Notes: generated by a model not told the origin, from the sequence alone. Positions 36,930 through 45,740 are shown, counted from the stretch's first letter. The stretch is 64,000 nucleotides of DNA from Stenotrophomonas chelatiphaga (GCF_001431535.1 NZ_LDJK01000013.1:26011-90010), one strand, 5' to 3'. A program made the numbers and translations.

Positions 36930-36949
36930 CCGGAAAATAAATTTTCCGG
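36930..36949. promoter_or_regulatory. perfect 9-bp inverted repeat before the lipid operon
   Basis: CCGGAAAAT-AA-ATTTTCCGG, just past the anti-sigma stop and 63 nt before the desaturase ATG. It could be a weak terminator for the sigma/anti-sigma pair or an operator/promoter element of the lipid operon. Confidence 0.45.
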
Positions 36950-36953
36950 CCCG

Positions 36954-37727
36954 CTACAGGTTGGCGATGTCTCCCTTGGCAACCACCGGGCCACTCGGCG
37001 CCGGATGCGGCGCACCCGCCGACGGTTCCAGCGTGATGGCCAGTACCGACCCATTGACCAGCGCCGAACGCAGCGCCGCGGGCACGTCCACGGTATGGGC
37101 GCGGTCGTTGGAGACCAGGCCCAGCGACACCGGGGCGCCACCGGCCGGGATCACCCACAGCTCCGGCGCGCGGCCCTGCGCATCCGGCGCGGACGGTACC
37201 GGCACCATCAGCACCTTGCCCAGCGTGGCATCGACCGACGCCAGCCAGCCGGCACGGCCATCGTCATGCAGCAGCGGAGTGACCGGGCGCGTGGCCTGTT
37301 CCGGTTCGACCGCCGGGGTCGGTGCCGGGGTAACGGCCACCGGGGTGGGTACCGGGGCATCCGGTGCCGGACGGGTGAACACCGCGACCAGCGCCAGCGC
37401 GGCGGCGAGTGCGGTGGCGCCCTGCCAGAAGCCGGTGCGCTGCCACGGACGCGCGTTCGGGGCGGCGTCGAAGGTCGCCCAGCCCAGTTCACGGCGCACG
37501 CGCAGCCACACATGGGCCGGCACCGGGGCGCTGCCCACTTCTTCCAGCAGCGGCGCCAGCCGTTGTTCCCATTGGTCCACCAGCCGCGCGAAACCGGCGT
37601 CGGAACTGATGCGCTGCTCGGCCTGCCTGCGCTGGTCGGCATCCAGCACGCCCAGCACGTACTCACCGGCCTGCTGGTCGGCGCTCGGCGGCTGCCCGTC
37701 TTCGTGGTGAAGGTCGCGGATGTTCAT
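36954..37727 (-). CDS. anti-sigma factor (RskA-type)
   Basis: 257 aa. The cytoplasmic N-terminal part (about 1-85, with AGEYVLGVLDADQRRQAEQR) would bind sigma, one transmembrane helix lies near 98-118 (FWQGATALAAALALVAVF), then a Pro/Val-rich linker and a periplasmic RskA domain (about 155-255). There is no zinc-finger HxxxCxxC, so it is not ChrR-like. The start at 37727 overlaps the sigma stop as ATGA (37724-37727), the classic coupled arrangement. Confidence 0.88.
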   Translation of the reverse strand: MNIRDLHHEDGQPPSADQQAGEYVLGVLDADQRRQAEQRISSDAGFARLVDQWEQRLAPLLEEVGSAPVPAHVWLRVRRELGWATFDAAPNARPWQRTGFWQGATALAAALALVAVFTRPAPDAPVPTPVAVTPAPTPAVEPEQATRPVTPLLHDDGRAGWLASVDATLGKVLMVPVPSAPDAQGRAPELWVIPAGGAPVSLGLVSNDRAHTVDVPAALRSALVNGSVLAITLEPSAGAPHPAPSGPVVAKGDIANL

Positions 37728-38293
37728 GGTTCCAGGCACACCCGAAGCTGGGCCAGGCCACGGCGGATCCAGCTTTTCACCGTACCCAGCGGAGTGGCAA
37801 GGCGGCGCGCCAGTTCATCGTGGCTGGCGCCGTCAAGGAAGGCGGCGCGGATCAGGCTGCGCCGGCGCGGTTCCAGCGCCTGCATGCAGTCCTGCAGCCG
37901 CGCGTCTTCGTCATTGCGTTCAGCCAGCTGGGCCGGCTGCAGGTCGCCGTCGGGCAGCTCCTCGGCGATGGACACATCGTCAAGCGCCCGCGGCGGCGCA
38001 GCGCGCAGGCGGTCGATCGACCGGTTGCGCGCCAGCATGGACAGCCAGGTCATCGCCGAGGCCTTGCCGGGATCGAAGCGCGAGGCTTTGTGCCAGACGG
38101 TCACGAACACCTCCTGCAGCACGTCCTCGGCTTCACCGCGGTCACGCAGCAGGCGCAGGCAGATCGCGAACAGGCGTCCCCCGGCCTGCTGGTACAGCGC
38201 TTCGAAGGCATCGCGATCCTGCGCCGCCACCTGTTCGAGCAGGGCGTCGAGTCGGCGCGCGTCGGCACCGTCGGGGGCGTCCGGCTGGGGCAT
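37724..38293 (-). CDS. ECF RNA polymerase sigma factor
   Basis: 189 aa. Region 2 near 25-95 with FAICLRLLRDRGEAEDVLQEVF, region 4 near 125-180 with HDELARRLATPLGTVKSWIR as its helix-turn-helix. It resembles the SigK/RskA group. The frame is open further upstream, but the ATG at 38293 (MPQPDAPDG) gives the usual length. Held inactive by the adjoining anti-sigma, it probably drives the lipid operon downstream. The inducing signal is unknown. Confidence 0.9.
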   Translation of the reverse strand: MPQPDAPDGADARRLDALLEQVAAQDRDAFEALYQQAGGRLFAICLRLLRDRGEAEDVLQEVFVTVWHKASRFDPGKASAMTWLSMLARNRSIDRLRAAPPRALDDVSIAEELPDGDLQPAQLAERNDEDARLQDCMQALEPRRRSLIRAAFLDGASHDELARRLATPLGTVKSWIRRGLAQLRVCLEP

Positions 38294-38360
38294 TGCAGGC
38301 TCCGCGTGGCACAGGGGCAGACCTGCATCCTCGTTGCTCGGCGCGCATACCGCAAGTCCA

Positions 38361-39134
38361 TCATCGGCTGCATGAAGCCACCAGGGGTTGGCTGCGTGCG
38401 GCGGAAAGCTCGCCTTCGCTGGCCGGCTGCGGCGCGCCGGGGAAGCGGATGCGCACCTGCGGCCAGCCACCTTCAGCGTCGCGTACGTTGCCGGTGCCTT
38501 CGAACTGCAGCAGCCGGCGATCGGCACGCGCGTAGACCAGGGTGACCGCCGGCACCGCGAAGCCGAACCAGGCGTCCAGCTGCATCTGCAGCTGTTCGGC
38601 CGGCTGGCCCTGCCAGTCCACCGCACCGACCCGGCGCAGTTTCACCGGCACCCAGCGCTGGCGGCTGATGAGCAGGAACGGCAAGGCTACCGTTTCGCCC
38701 TGCAGCAGCGCAGGCCAGTGCGCACGCACGGCCGCATCGAATCCGGCGTCGATCACCCCGCCCGTGGGCATGTCCAGGGTCTTGGCTGCGTCGGCTGCAC
38801 CGCTGGCGGCGCGGATGCTGACGCGGCGCTGCGGGCCCTGGGACTGCACCGCCTCGCGGCGCCCGTCACGTCCATCGACGAACTCGAAATCCGGTGCCTG
38901 CGCATTGGCGGCGGCCGGCATCCACTTGCGCGCGAACGCGCGTCCGTCGTTGCAGCGGTACAGCACCAGCCGCGCCTGCTGCGCCCCCACGTCCTGCAGA
39001 TAATGGGTTTCGCGGTACAGCGCCCGGCCGCCCTTCGGCGCCAGCGCCTCGCCCTCCACGCGCAGCACGGCGGCACCGGCAGGCGCGGCAGCGGCGGCAA
39101 GCAACAGCAGGCAGGGCAACGATGGGTAGCGCAT
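38361..39134 (-). CDS. exported protein of unknown function
   Basis: 257 aa with a signal peptide (about 1-22, MRYPSLPCLLLLAAAAAPAG). The mature part has GRALYRETHYLQDVGAQQAR and an ARADRRLLQFEGTGNVRD stretch that suggest a beta-rich DUF3108-like or lipid-binding fold; this is not certain. It precedes the sigma factor gene by 67 nt on the same strand and might be co-transcribed. The open frame extends upstream to 39557 through the metE riboswitch region; the ATG at 39134 fits the signal peptide. Confidence 0.65.
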   Translation of the reverse strand: MRYPSLPCLLLLAAAAAPAGAAVLRVEGEALAPKGGRALYRETHYLQDVGAQQARLVLYRCNDGRAFARKWMPAAANAQAPDFEFVDGRDGRREAVQSQGPQRRVSIRAASGAADAAKTLDMPTGGVIDAGFDAAVRAHWPALLQGETVALPFLLISRQRWVPVKLRRVGAVDWQGQPAEQLQMQLDAWFGFAVPAVTLVYARADRRLLQFEGTGNVRDAEGGWPQVRIRFPGAPQPASEGELSAARSQPLVASCSR

Positions 39135-39274
39135 GGCAGGGTCCGCAGCGGGCTCATGGACAGATACGCAGCAGGCGGCGCATTGGATGCAGTGCCGCGC
39201 CAGCCCCTTGACCGATGCCGCGCTTGGGCCTACCTTGTGCTCGCCGAAGGTATTCATCTCTTCATGCGAATGAA

Positions 39275-39455
39275 AGGATGGATTTAAACGGGAATCCGGT
39301 GACCGTGCCCCGTGCACGTATTCCGGAGCTGCCCCGCAGCGGTGAATGGAAACGACCTCCGCCAACAGCACTGGGCCACGGCCTGGGAAGCGGCGGACAC
39401 TAGGTGGGCGGCAACGCCCGTGTCCAACAGCCCGAATACCGGCCCCGGCCGGAGG
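39275..39455 (+). ncRNA. cobalamin riboswitch of metE
   Basis: Adenosyl/methylcobalamin-sensing leader. AAACGGGAATCCGGTG at 39286-39301, the B12-box GGAGCTGCCCCGCAGCGGTG at 39325-39344 (one change from the usual GCAACGGT), GCACTGGGCCACGGCCTGGG at 39368-39387 and CAGCCCGAATACCGGC at 39428-39443 occur in the canonical order. B12 binding is expected to shut off metE. Confidence 0.85.
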
Positions 39456-39679
39456 ACCTGCGCGTCCTTCGATTCGACCTGGAATCTCCGCGGGGAGGTT
39501 GCCCGGCCCATGCCGTCCCGCCGCCAGCGGGACGCGTCGGCACGTGCGCCTGTCCACGGCATCCGGTTCGCCCGCGGGGGCGAAGGTCGCTGGCAGGAGG
39601 GACGTGGGCCGGCAACGGCGCGCGGCACCCTGCAGTTCCTTCGTTCCTCAATGCCGACATGCAATGAGGACACGCTGCA
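39456..39679 (+). promoter_or_regulatory. metE leader downstream of the riboswitch
   Basis: About 220 nt between aptamer and start codon. Two strong hairpins: CGTCCCGC-N5-GCGGGACG at 39514-39534 and TTCGCCC-GCGG-GGGCGAA at 39567-39584. No U-run follows either, so control may be translational or Rho-dependent. GAGGA about 10 nt before the ATG is the ribosome site. No ORF is supported. Confidence 0.5.
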
Positions 39680-41983
39680 ATGACCACCGTTACCAACCTG
39701 GGTTTTCCCCGCATCGGCGCCAAGCGCGAACTGAAGCGGGCCCTTGAACGCCACTGGAGTGGCGAGGATGACATCGCCACGCTGCAGGCCAGCGCCGCCG
39801 CGCTGCGTGCACGCCACTGGAAACTGCAGATCGAAGCCGGCGTGGACGTGCCGCCGAGCAACGATTTCAGCCTGTACGACCAGGTGCTGGACACCGCCTT
39901 CCTGTTCGATGCGCTTCCCGCCCGCTACCGCGCCCTGGCCGAACACGAGCCGCTCGCGGCCTACTTCGCGATGGCGCGCGGGCTGCAACGCGATGGCATC
40001 GACCTGCATGCGCTGGAGATGACCAAGTGGTTCGACACCAACTACCACTACCTGGTGCCGGAACTGCAGGCCGGGCAGGCGTTCGCGCTGCGCGGTGACA
40101 AGCCGCTGGCCGAATTCCGCGAAGCCAAGGCGCTGGGCATCCACACCCGCCCGGTGCTGCTGGGGCCGGTCAGCTTCCTGCTGCTGTCCAAGACCACCGA
40201 TGGGTCGGCCGCGCTGGAGCTGCTGGATGCGCTGCTGCCGTCTTACGTCGACCTGCTGGCCCAGCTGGCCGCGGCCGGTGCGGACTGGGTGCAGCTGGAC
40301 GAACCGCTGCTGGTGCAGGACCTGGACGCGGGCGCCCGCTCGGCATTCGAACGCGCCTACGGGGTGCTGGGCGGCAATGCGGCGGCACGACCGAAGCTGC
40401 TGCTGGCCACCTACTTCGGCGCGCTGGATGACAATCTCAGCCTTGCCGCCGCGCTGCCGGTGGACGGCCTGCACGTGGACCTGGTGCGCGCACCGGAGCA
40501 GCTGGATGCGGTGCTGCAGGCGCTGCCCGCCGGCCGCGTGCTGTCGGCCGGGTTGGTCAACGGCCGCAACATCTGGCGCACCCAGCTGGACAATGCCTTG
40601 ATCCTGGCGCGCTATGCGCAGACCGATCGCGGTGCGGACCTGCTGTGGCTGGCACCGTCGTGTTCGCTGCTGCATACGCCGGTGGACCTGACCCTGGAAA
40701 AGAAGCTGGACGACGAGCTGCGCAGCTGGCTGGCGTTTTCGCGGCAGAAGCTGGAAGAACTGCGCGTGCTCGCCGATGCGCTGGACGGCAAGCCGTCGGC
40801 GGACGCCGGGCTGGGCGCCAACCGCGAGGCGCTGGAAGCCCGCCGCCGCTCGCCGCGCGTGCACGACCCGGCCGTCGCCGCGCGCCTGGCCAGCCTGTCC
40901 GCCGCCGATGCCCGGCGCCACGGCAGCTATCCGCAGCGCCGCCTGGCCCAGCACGCCGCGCTGCAGTTGCCGCTGCTGCCCACCACCACCATCGGCTCGT
41001 TCCCGCAGACCCTGGACGTGCGCGAAGCACGCGCCCGGCACAAGTCCGGCAAGCTGTCGCTGGGCGATTACGAGGCTTTCCTGGAGCAGCAGACCGCGCA
41101 CTGCGTTCGCGTGCAGGAAGAACTGGGACTGGACGTGCTGGTGCACGGTGAGTTCGAGCGCAACGACATGGTGGAATACTTCGGCGAGCAGCTGGAAGGC
41201 TTCGCCTTCACCGGCAATGGCTGGGTGCAGAGCTACGGCTCGCGCTGCGTGAAGCCGCCGGTGATCTTCGGCGATGTCAGCCGTCCACGGCCGATGACGG
41301 TGCGCTGGTCGCAGTATGCACAGTCGCTCACCCGCAAGCCGATGAAGGGCATGCTGACCGGCCCGGTGACGGTGCTGCAGTGGTCGTTCGTGCGCGACGA
41401 CCAGGAACGCGATGCCACCTGCCGGCAGATCGCCCTGGCGCTGCGCGATGAGGTGAATGACCTGGAGGCCGCCGGCATCGGCGTGATCCAGGTCGACGAA
41501 CCGGCGATCCGCGAAGGCCTGCCGCTGCGCCGCGCGCAATGGCGCAGCTACCTGGACTGGGCGGTGGAATCGTTCCGGATCAGCACCAGCGGGGTGCGCG
41601 ATGCGACGCAGATCCATACGCACATGTGTTATTCGGAGTTCAACGACATCATCCACTCGGTGGCGGCGATGGATGCCGACGTCATTTCGATCGAGACCTC
41701 GCGTTCGCGGATGGAGCTGCTGGATGCCTTCGTGCGCTTCAACTACCCCAACGAGATCGGCCCGGGCGTGTATGACATCCATTCCCCGCGCGTGCCGGAC
41801 AAGGTGGAGATGGTCGACCTGCTGCGCAAGGCACTGGCGGTGCTGAAGCCGGAACAGCTGTGGGTGAACCCGGACTGCGGCCTGAAGACTCGTGGCTGGC
41901 CGGAGACCCGCGCGGCACTGCAGGCACTGGTGGCGGCCGCAGCCGAACTGCGTGCCGAGCACGCCGAGGCCAGCGTGGCCTGA
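39680..41983 (+). CDS. metE: cobalamin-independent methionine synthase
   Basis: Transfers the methyl group of 5-methyltetrahydropteroyl-triglutamate to homocysteine, zinc-dependent, no B12. 767 aa, full length. N-terminal [20 protein letters not shown]-terminal zinc ligands in [10 protein letters not shown] (His/Cys) and [11 protein letters not shown] (Cys); [10 protein letters not shown] starts the second barrel. It is directly controlled by the cobalamin riboswitch upstream, which implies that a B12-dependent MetH exists elsewhere. Confidence 0.97.
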   Translation: MTTVTNLGFPRIGAKRELKRALERHWSGEDDIATLQASAAALRARHWKLQIEAGVDVPPSNDFSLYDQVLDTAFLFDALPARYRALAEHEPLAAYFAMARGLQRDGIDLHALEMTKWFDTNYHYLVPELQAGQAFALRGDKPLAEFREAKALGIHTRPVLLGPVSFLLLSKTTDGSAALELLDALLPSYVDLLAQLAAAGADWVQLDEPLLVQDLDAGARSAFERAYGVLGGNAAARPKLLLATYFGALDDNLSLAAALPVDGLHVDLVRAPEQLDAVLQALPAGRVLSAGLVNGRNIWRTQLDNALILARYAQTDRGADLLWLAPSCSLLHTPVDLTLEKKLDDELRSWLAFSRQKLEELRVLADALDGKPSADAGLGANREALEARRRSPRVHDPAVAARLASLSAADARRHGSYPQRRLAQHAALQLPLLPTTTIGSFPQTLDVREARARHKSGKLSLGDYEAFLEQQTAHCVRVQEELGLDVLVHGEFERNDMVEYFGEQLEGFAFTGNGWVQSYGSRCVKPPVIFGDVSRPRPMTVRWSQYAQSLTRKPMKGMLTGPVTVLQWSFVRDDQERDATCRQIALALRDEVNDLEAAGIGVIQVDEPAIREGLPLRRAQWRSYLDWAVESFRISTSGVRDATQIHTHMCYSEFNDIIHSVAAMDADVISIETSRSRMELLDAFVRFNYPNEIGPGVYDIHSPRVPDKVEMVDLLRKALAVLKPEQLWVNPDCGLKTRGWPETRAALQALVAAAAELRAEHAEASVA

Positions 41984-42074
41984 CCACGAACGAGGGCGGC
42001 GGCGCGCTGCTGCCGCCCTCGACGCTGTGCCCTGTACCCCGGTACGCTGCGTGCTCCCCTGCACGGATTTTCCC

Positions 42075-42701
42075 ATGACGCCCCTGCCCGCCCACGTGGC
42101 CCTGATCGTGGTGGACCTGCAACCGGACTTCATGCCCGGCGGCGCGTTGGCCTGCGCCGATGGCGATGCCGTGGTCGCACCGATCGCGGCGTTGCTGGCC
42201 CAGCGCCGGTACCGCACCGTGGTCGCCACCCAGGACTGGCACCCGGCCAACCATGCGTCCTTCGCCAGCCACTACGCCGGCCAGCAGCCGTTCGCGCAGA
42301 TCCAGCTGCACGGCCATCCGCAGACCCTGTGGCCCGACCACTGCGTGCAGGGGTCGGCCGGCGCCGTGCTGCATCCCGGCGTGGACTGGAATGCGGCCGA
42401 CCTGGTGCTGCGCAAAGGCACCCGCCCCTTGGTGGATTCGTACAGCGCGTTCCGCGAAAACCACGGCCCGGAAGGTTCACGCCCGGCAACCGGACTGGCC
42501 GGCTGGCTGCGCGAACGCGGCATCAGCGAAGTGCATGTGTGCGGGCTGGCGCGCGACTACTGCGTGCTGTGGACCGCGCAGGATGCAGCCAGTGCCGGCT
42601 TCGCCGTGGGCTTCCACTGGGACCTGACCCGACCGGTCAGCGCCGACAACGACGACGCCACGCGGCAGGCCCTGGCAACGGCCGGCATCGCCCTGCTCTG
42701 A
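42075..42701 (+). CDS. pncA: nicotinamidase
   Basis: Deamidates nicotinamide to nicotinate for NAD salvage. 208 aa. Isochorismatase-fold hydrolase with catalytic Asp in [17 protein letters not shown] (about 9-25), metal-binding [12 protein letters not shown] near 52-63, the catalytic Lys in LRKGTRP near 114 and nucleophilic Cys in [12 protein letters not shown] near 155-166. Transcribed in line with metE after 91 nt and convergent with purU. Confidence 0.93.
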   Translation: MTPLPAHVALIVVDLQPDFMPGGALACADGDAVVAPIAALLAQRRYRTVVATQDWHPANHASFASHYAGQQPFAQIQLHGHPQTLWPDHCVQGSAGAVLHPGVDWNAADLVLRKGTRPLVDSYSAFRENHGPEGSRPATGLAGWLRERGISEVHVCGLARDYCVLWTAQDAASAGFAVGFHWDLTRPVSADNDDATRQALATAGIALL

Positions 42702-42800
42702 TCGCGCCGGCAGCGCCCGGTAGCGCCGAGCCGTGCCCGGCGGATTCCATCCGGCATCGTAATGCCCGCCACACAACGCGCTGCGCTGATCGCGCCGGCG
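42702..42800. repeat. SMAG-like degenerate repeats between pncA and purU
   Basis: GTAGCGCCGAGCCGTGCCCGG near 42720 and two copies of GATCGCGCCGG (about 42702 and 42788). They resemble SMAG variants but are less regular. No gene is seen between the convergent stops. Confidence 0.4.
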
Positions 42801-43652
42801 CTACCGGAACACCACCGTGCGGTGCCCGTTGAGCAGGATGCGGTGCTCCACGTGTCGGCGCACTGCACGCGCCAGCACCTGCGATTCGGTATCGCTGCCC
42901 AGCCGCACCAGATCGCGCGGGGTCATCGCATGGTCCACGCGGGCCACGTCCTGTTCGATGATCGGCCCCTCGTCCAGGTCTTCGGTCACGTAGTGCGCGG
43001 TGGCACCGATGATCTTGACCCCGCGTGCGTGCGCCTGGTGATACGGCTGCGCCCCTTTGAAGCTGGGCAGGAAGCTGTGGTGGATGTTGATCGCACGGCC
43101 CGCCAGTGCGCGGCACAGCGTCGGCGAAAGGATCTGCATGTAGCGCGCCAGCACCACCAGGTCGATCTTCTCGCGCTCGACCAGGTCGATGATCTGGCGT
43201 TCCTGCACCTCGCGCGTGTCCGCGCTCACCGGCAGGTGGTGGAAGGGAATGCCATAGGACGCCGCCAGCGGCGCGAAGTCGGCGTGGTTGGAAGCCACCG
43301 CGGCGATGTCCACCTTCAACTGGCCACTGTGGGCGCGGAACAGCAGGTCGTTGAGGCAGTGACCCTGCTTGCTCACCAGCACCAGCAGGCGCGCGCGGCG
43401 GCGGCCGTCGTGCAGTTGCCAGTCCATGCCGAAGTCGCTTGCCAGCGCCCGCATGGAGGCCTGGACGGTATCCAGCGGCAGCCCAACATCGCGGTCGAAA
43501 TGCACGCGCAGGAAGAAGCGCCCGCTCTCCTCGTCGCCGAACTGCTGGGCGTCGAGGATGTTGCAGCCATGGTCATACAACAGGCCGGACACGCGGTAGA
43601 CGATACCGGTGCGGTCCGGGCAGGACAGGGTGAGGATGGAGTCGGGTCGCAT
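42801..43652 (-). CDS. purU: formyltetrahydrofolate deformylase
   Basis: Hydrolyses 10-formyl-THF to formate and THF, balancing one-carbon pools. 283 aa: N-terminal ACT domain (about 5-80, LTLSCPDRTGIVYRVSGLL) and formyltransferase domain with HHSFLPSFKGAQPYHQAHAR near 222-241 carrying the catalytic His and a downstream Asp in HYVTEDLDEGPII. The stop TAG lies in a GGTAGCGCC sequence, the end of a repeat-like element. Confidence 0.95.
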   Translation of the reverse strand: MRPDSILTLSCPDRTGIVYRVSGLLYDHGCNILDAQQFGDEESGRFFLRVHFDRDVGLPLDTVQASMRALASDFGMDWQLHDGRRRARLLVLVSKQGHCLNDLLFRAHSGQLKVDIAAVASNHADFAPLAASYGIPFHHLPVSADTREVQERQIIDLVEREKIDLVVLARYMQILSPTLCRALAGRAINIHHSFLPSFKGAQPYHQAHARGVKIIGATAHYVTEDLDEGPIIEQDVARVDHAMTPRDLVRLGSDTESQVLARAVRRHVEHRILLNGHRTVVFR

Positions 43653-43719
43653 CCAGCCAAGTCTAGGGCAGCCTGCTGCGCTGCGGAATAAATGCTCTCA
43701 GATGCAACTGCATTGATCG

Positions 43720-43825
43720 GTAGTGACGGCCGCTGGCCGTCACGCCTCTGCCGTCGGTGGGTGACGACCGTTGGTCGTCACGCTTCTGCCCTCCGCTGCG
43801 CTCGCCGGCCGTGGCTCGGCGCTAC
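43720..43825. repeat. SMAG-type palindromes (three units)
   Basis: GTAG-TGACGGCCGCTGGCCGTCA at 43720-43742, GTGGGTGACGACCGTTGGTC near 43757-43776, and GCCGGCCGTGGCTCGGCGCTACC near 43804-43826. The last GTAG (minus strand, 43825-43822) contains the stop codon of the DUF2798 gene. Confidence 0.85.
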
Positions 43826-44100
43826 CGGTTGCGCTCCGGCGGATGCACCGTCAGCGCTACCAGCCGCAGCACCAGCGGGCGCACCACCAGCACGCAGCAG
43901 AACGCCACCGGCATCGCCAGCAGATAGGCCTCCAGTACGCGGCCCAGGTAGGCCGCGTCCACCCCGGCATGGGCCGCGGTGATCACCAGGCACATCAGCA
44001 TCGCCATGATGCCGGCCATGAAAAAGGCGAACACATAGGGCGTGGCGCGATGGCCGAACTTCAGCCCGCGGCGGGCCGGCAACGCAGTGGAATCGGACAT
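43822..44100 (-). CDS. DUF2798 small membrane protein
   Basis: 92 aa with two transmembrane helices (about 23-45 and 55-82). YVFAFFMAGIMAMLMCLVIT and YLLAMPVAFCCVLVVRPLVL are typical of DUF2798, a family of unknown function. It is divergent from a LysR regulator, with starts 121 nt apart, and is the obvious candidate target of that regulator. The stop codon is supplied by a SMAG end. Confidence 0.85.
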   Translation of the reverse strand: MSDSTALPARRGLKFGHRATPYVFAFFMAGIMAMLMCLVITAAHAGVDAAYLGRVLEAYLLAMPVAFCCVLVVRPLVLRLVALTVHPPERNR

Positions 44101-44221
44101 GGAGGGGGCCGTGCAGGAACAGCCTCCCAGCATGCCCGACGCGCAGCGCCGCTGCAGCCCCTGCGTGCTTGGGGCAGTCCGAAGCAGAACTTTGCCCCCG
44201 GCCGTGGCAGGCTGTGCGGTC

Positions 44222-45142
44222 ATGAACCTGTTACAGCTCATCCGCACCTTCACCCGCACCGCCGAAGCCGGCAGCATCGCCGGCGCGGCGCGCGCACTCG
44301 GCATCAGCGCCACCGCGGTCGGCCAGAACATCAGCCGGCTGGAGGCCCACCTGGGGGTGCGCCTGTTCAACCGCAGCACCCGTTCGCTGTCACTCAGCGA
44401 AGCGGGCGCGCTGTACCTGGCCAAGGTGCAGCACATCGAAGCGGACCTGGCCGGTGCGCAGGCGGCGATCAGCAGCGGCGACATCGAACCGGTCGGCCCG
44501 CTGCGCATCGGCTGCAGCCGCGCGTTCGGGCGCCACGTGCTGGCGCCGATGCTGCCCGCCCTGCAACGCCGGTATCCGCAGCTGCAGCTGGAACTGCGCC
44601 TGTCCGACCGCGCCGTGCGCCACGCCGAAGAGTCGGTGGACGTGAGCATCCGCATCGGTGCACAGCTGCAGGATGGGCTGGTGGCACGCCCGCTGGCGCG
44701 CATCCCGTTCGTTTTCTGCGCCGCTCCTTCCTATCTGGAACGGGCCGGCACCCCGACCTCACCGGAGCAGCTCGCCGATCACCGCGCGCTGCTGTTCCGC
44801 TTCCCCGCCGACGGCCGTCCGCTGCGGTGGGGGCTGGTGGGCGAACAGGGCCGCGTCGAGGCGACGATGCAGCCGGGGATGATCTGCGACGACATCGATG
44901 CCTTGGCCGAACTGGCCGCGGCCGGCGGCGGCATCACCCGGCTGGCCGCGTTCGTCGCCGAACCCTATCTGCGCGACGGTCGCCTGCAGGCCGTGCTGGG
45001 CGATGATCCGGCGTGGCGGCCGGAGCCGATGGAGATGTTCTTCTGCCTGAGCGACCGGCGCGATTTCACCGCACGCATCCGTGTGCTGTTCGAGCACCTG
45101 CAGGCGGGCTTGCCGGTGGCATGGCAGGTGCCGGCGGGGTGA
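44222..45142 (+). CDS. LysR-family transcriptional regulator
   Basis: 306 aa. N-terminal helix-turn-helix at about 3-60 (GSIAGAARALGISATAVGQN), linker helix, then a type 2 periplasmic-binding-like sensor domain about 90-295 starting GPLRIGCSRAFGRHVLAPM. It fits the CrgA/AaeR-like LysR group. Probably regulates the divergent DUF2798 gene; the co-inducer is unknown. Confidence 0.9.
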   Translation: MNLLQLIRTFTRTAEAGSIAGAARALGISATAVGQNISRLEAHLGVRLFNRSTRSLSLSEAGALYLAKVQHIEADLAGAQAAISSGDIEPVGPLRIGCSRAFGRHVLAPMLPALQRRYPQLQLELRLSDRAVRHAEESVDVSIRIGAQLQDGLVARPLARIPFVFCAAPSYLERAGTPTSPEQLADHRALLFRFPADGRPLRWGLVGEQGRVEATMQPGMICDDIDALAELAAAGGGITRLAAFVAEPYLRDGRLQAVLGDDPAWRPEPMEMFFCLSDRRDFTARIRVLFEHLQAGLPVAWQVPAG

Positions 45143-45154
45143 CGGTCAACGGGC

Positions 45155-45177
45155 GGACGGTCAGCGGCCGTCCCTAC
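45155..45177. repeat. SMAG-type palindrome inside the antitoxin 3' end
   Basis: GGACGGTCAGCGGCCGTCCCTAC. On the minus strand GTAGGGACGGCCGCTGACCG spans the last codons and the stop of the antitoxin-like gene. Confidence 0.75.
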
Positions 45178-45535
45178 TGGTCGCGGTCAGGTGCAGGCTG
45201 AGGCCCAACGTACGCGTCACCTGCAGCACGGTGGCGAACTGGGCCGGGCGCCGGCCGGTCAGCTCGCGTCGCAGCTGGCGGCACGATACGCCGCTTCGTT
45301 GCGAGAAATCACGCACGCCTTGTGCGTGCACGATGGCCGCCAGCGTGCGGGCGATGATCTGCGCGTCACCGTCGCTTTCGATGATGCAGGCTTCCAGCAG
45401 GGCGGCAACGGCAGCCGGGTGACGGAAGCGCGCAGCGAGTTCGAGCAATTCGAAGGTGGTCTTGTGCGCCGTGTTCCCTGCGGCATCGGGCGGGGTGGAG
45501 GACGGCGTGGGATCGGTCTGGGCGTTGTCGAGCAT
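45161..45535 (-). CDS. orphan antitoxin-like DNA-binding protein
   Basis: 124 aa. Residues about 55-115 (IARTLAAIVHAQGVRDFSQR, then a GVSCRQLRRELTGRRP turn and VLQVTRTLGLSLHL) resemble the helix-turn-helix of addiction-module antidote proteins of the HigA/TIGR02684 type. No toxin gene is found on either side: upstream is a structured leader, downstream a LysR gene. The ATG at 45535 has GAGGT before it. Its last five residues (S-R-D-G-R) and stop are encoded by a SMAG palindrome, so the C-terminus was reshaped by a repeat insertion. Confidence 0.7.
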   Translation of the reverse strand: MLDNAQTDPTPSSTPPDAAGNTAHKTTFELLELAARFRHPAAVAALLEACIIESDGDAQIIARTLAAIVHAQGVRDFSQRSGVSCRQLRRELTGRRPAQFATVLQVTRTLGLSLHLTATSRDGR

Positions 45536-45740
45536 CGGTGACCTCGCAGCGTGGAAGGCCACCTGCGCGGGAGCGCAAGGTGGCGGACGGTGCGGGTAGC
45601 AGTGCCGGCTGACTCAACCATCAAACTGGGCCGGCGGATCGAGGATCCCCACACACCGTCCGCCATGGAGCTGGCAACACGGTGCATTCTCCGCCGTGCC
45701 CAGAGGACAACAACAGAGCCAGATGGTTGAATCAAGTTCG
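45536..45740 (-). ncRNA. structured, possibly pseudoknotted 5' leader
   Basis: About 200 nt before the antitoxin-like gene, rich in pairings. 45582-45592 pairs with 45654-45664 (GGCGGACGGTG/CACCGTCCGCC, perfect) and 45611-45622 pairs with 45722-45733 (11 of 12); the two pairings interlock. Local hairpins lie at 45559-45583, 45636-45648 and 45679-45699. I do not recognise a named RNA class. Confidence 0.5.

Noticed and set aside
35811..38375. 854-aa + strand frame
   Set aside because: Antisense to the desaturase, anti-sigma and sigma genes.
39284..42250. 988-aa open frame opposite metE
   Set aside because: Shadow of metE; no recognisable domains and it overlaps the riboswitch.
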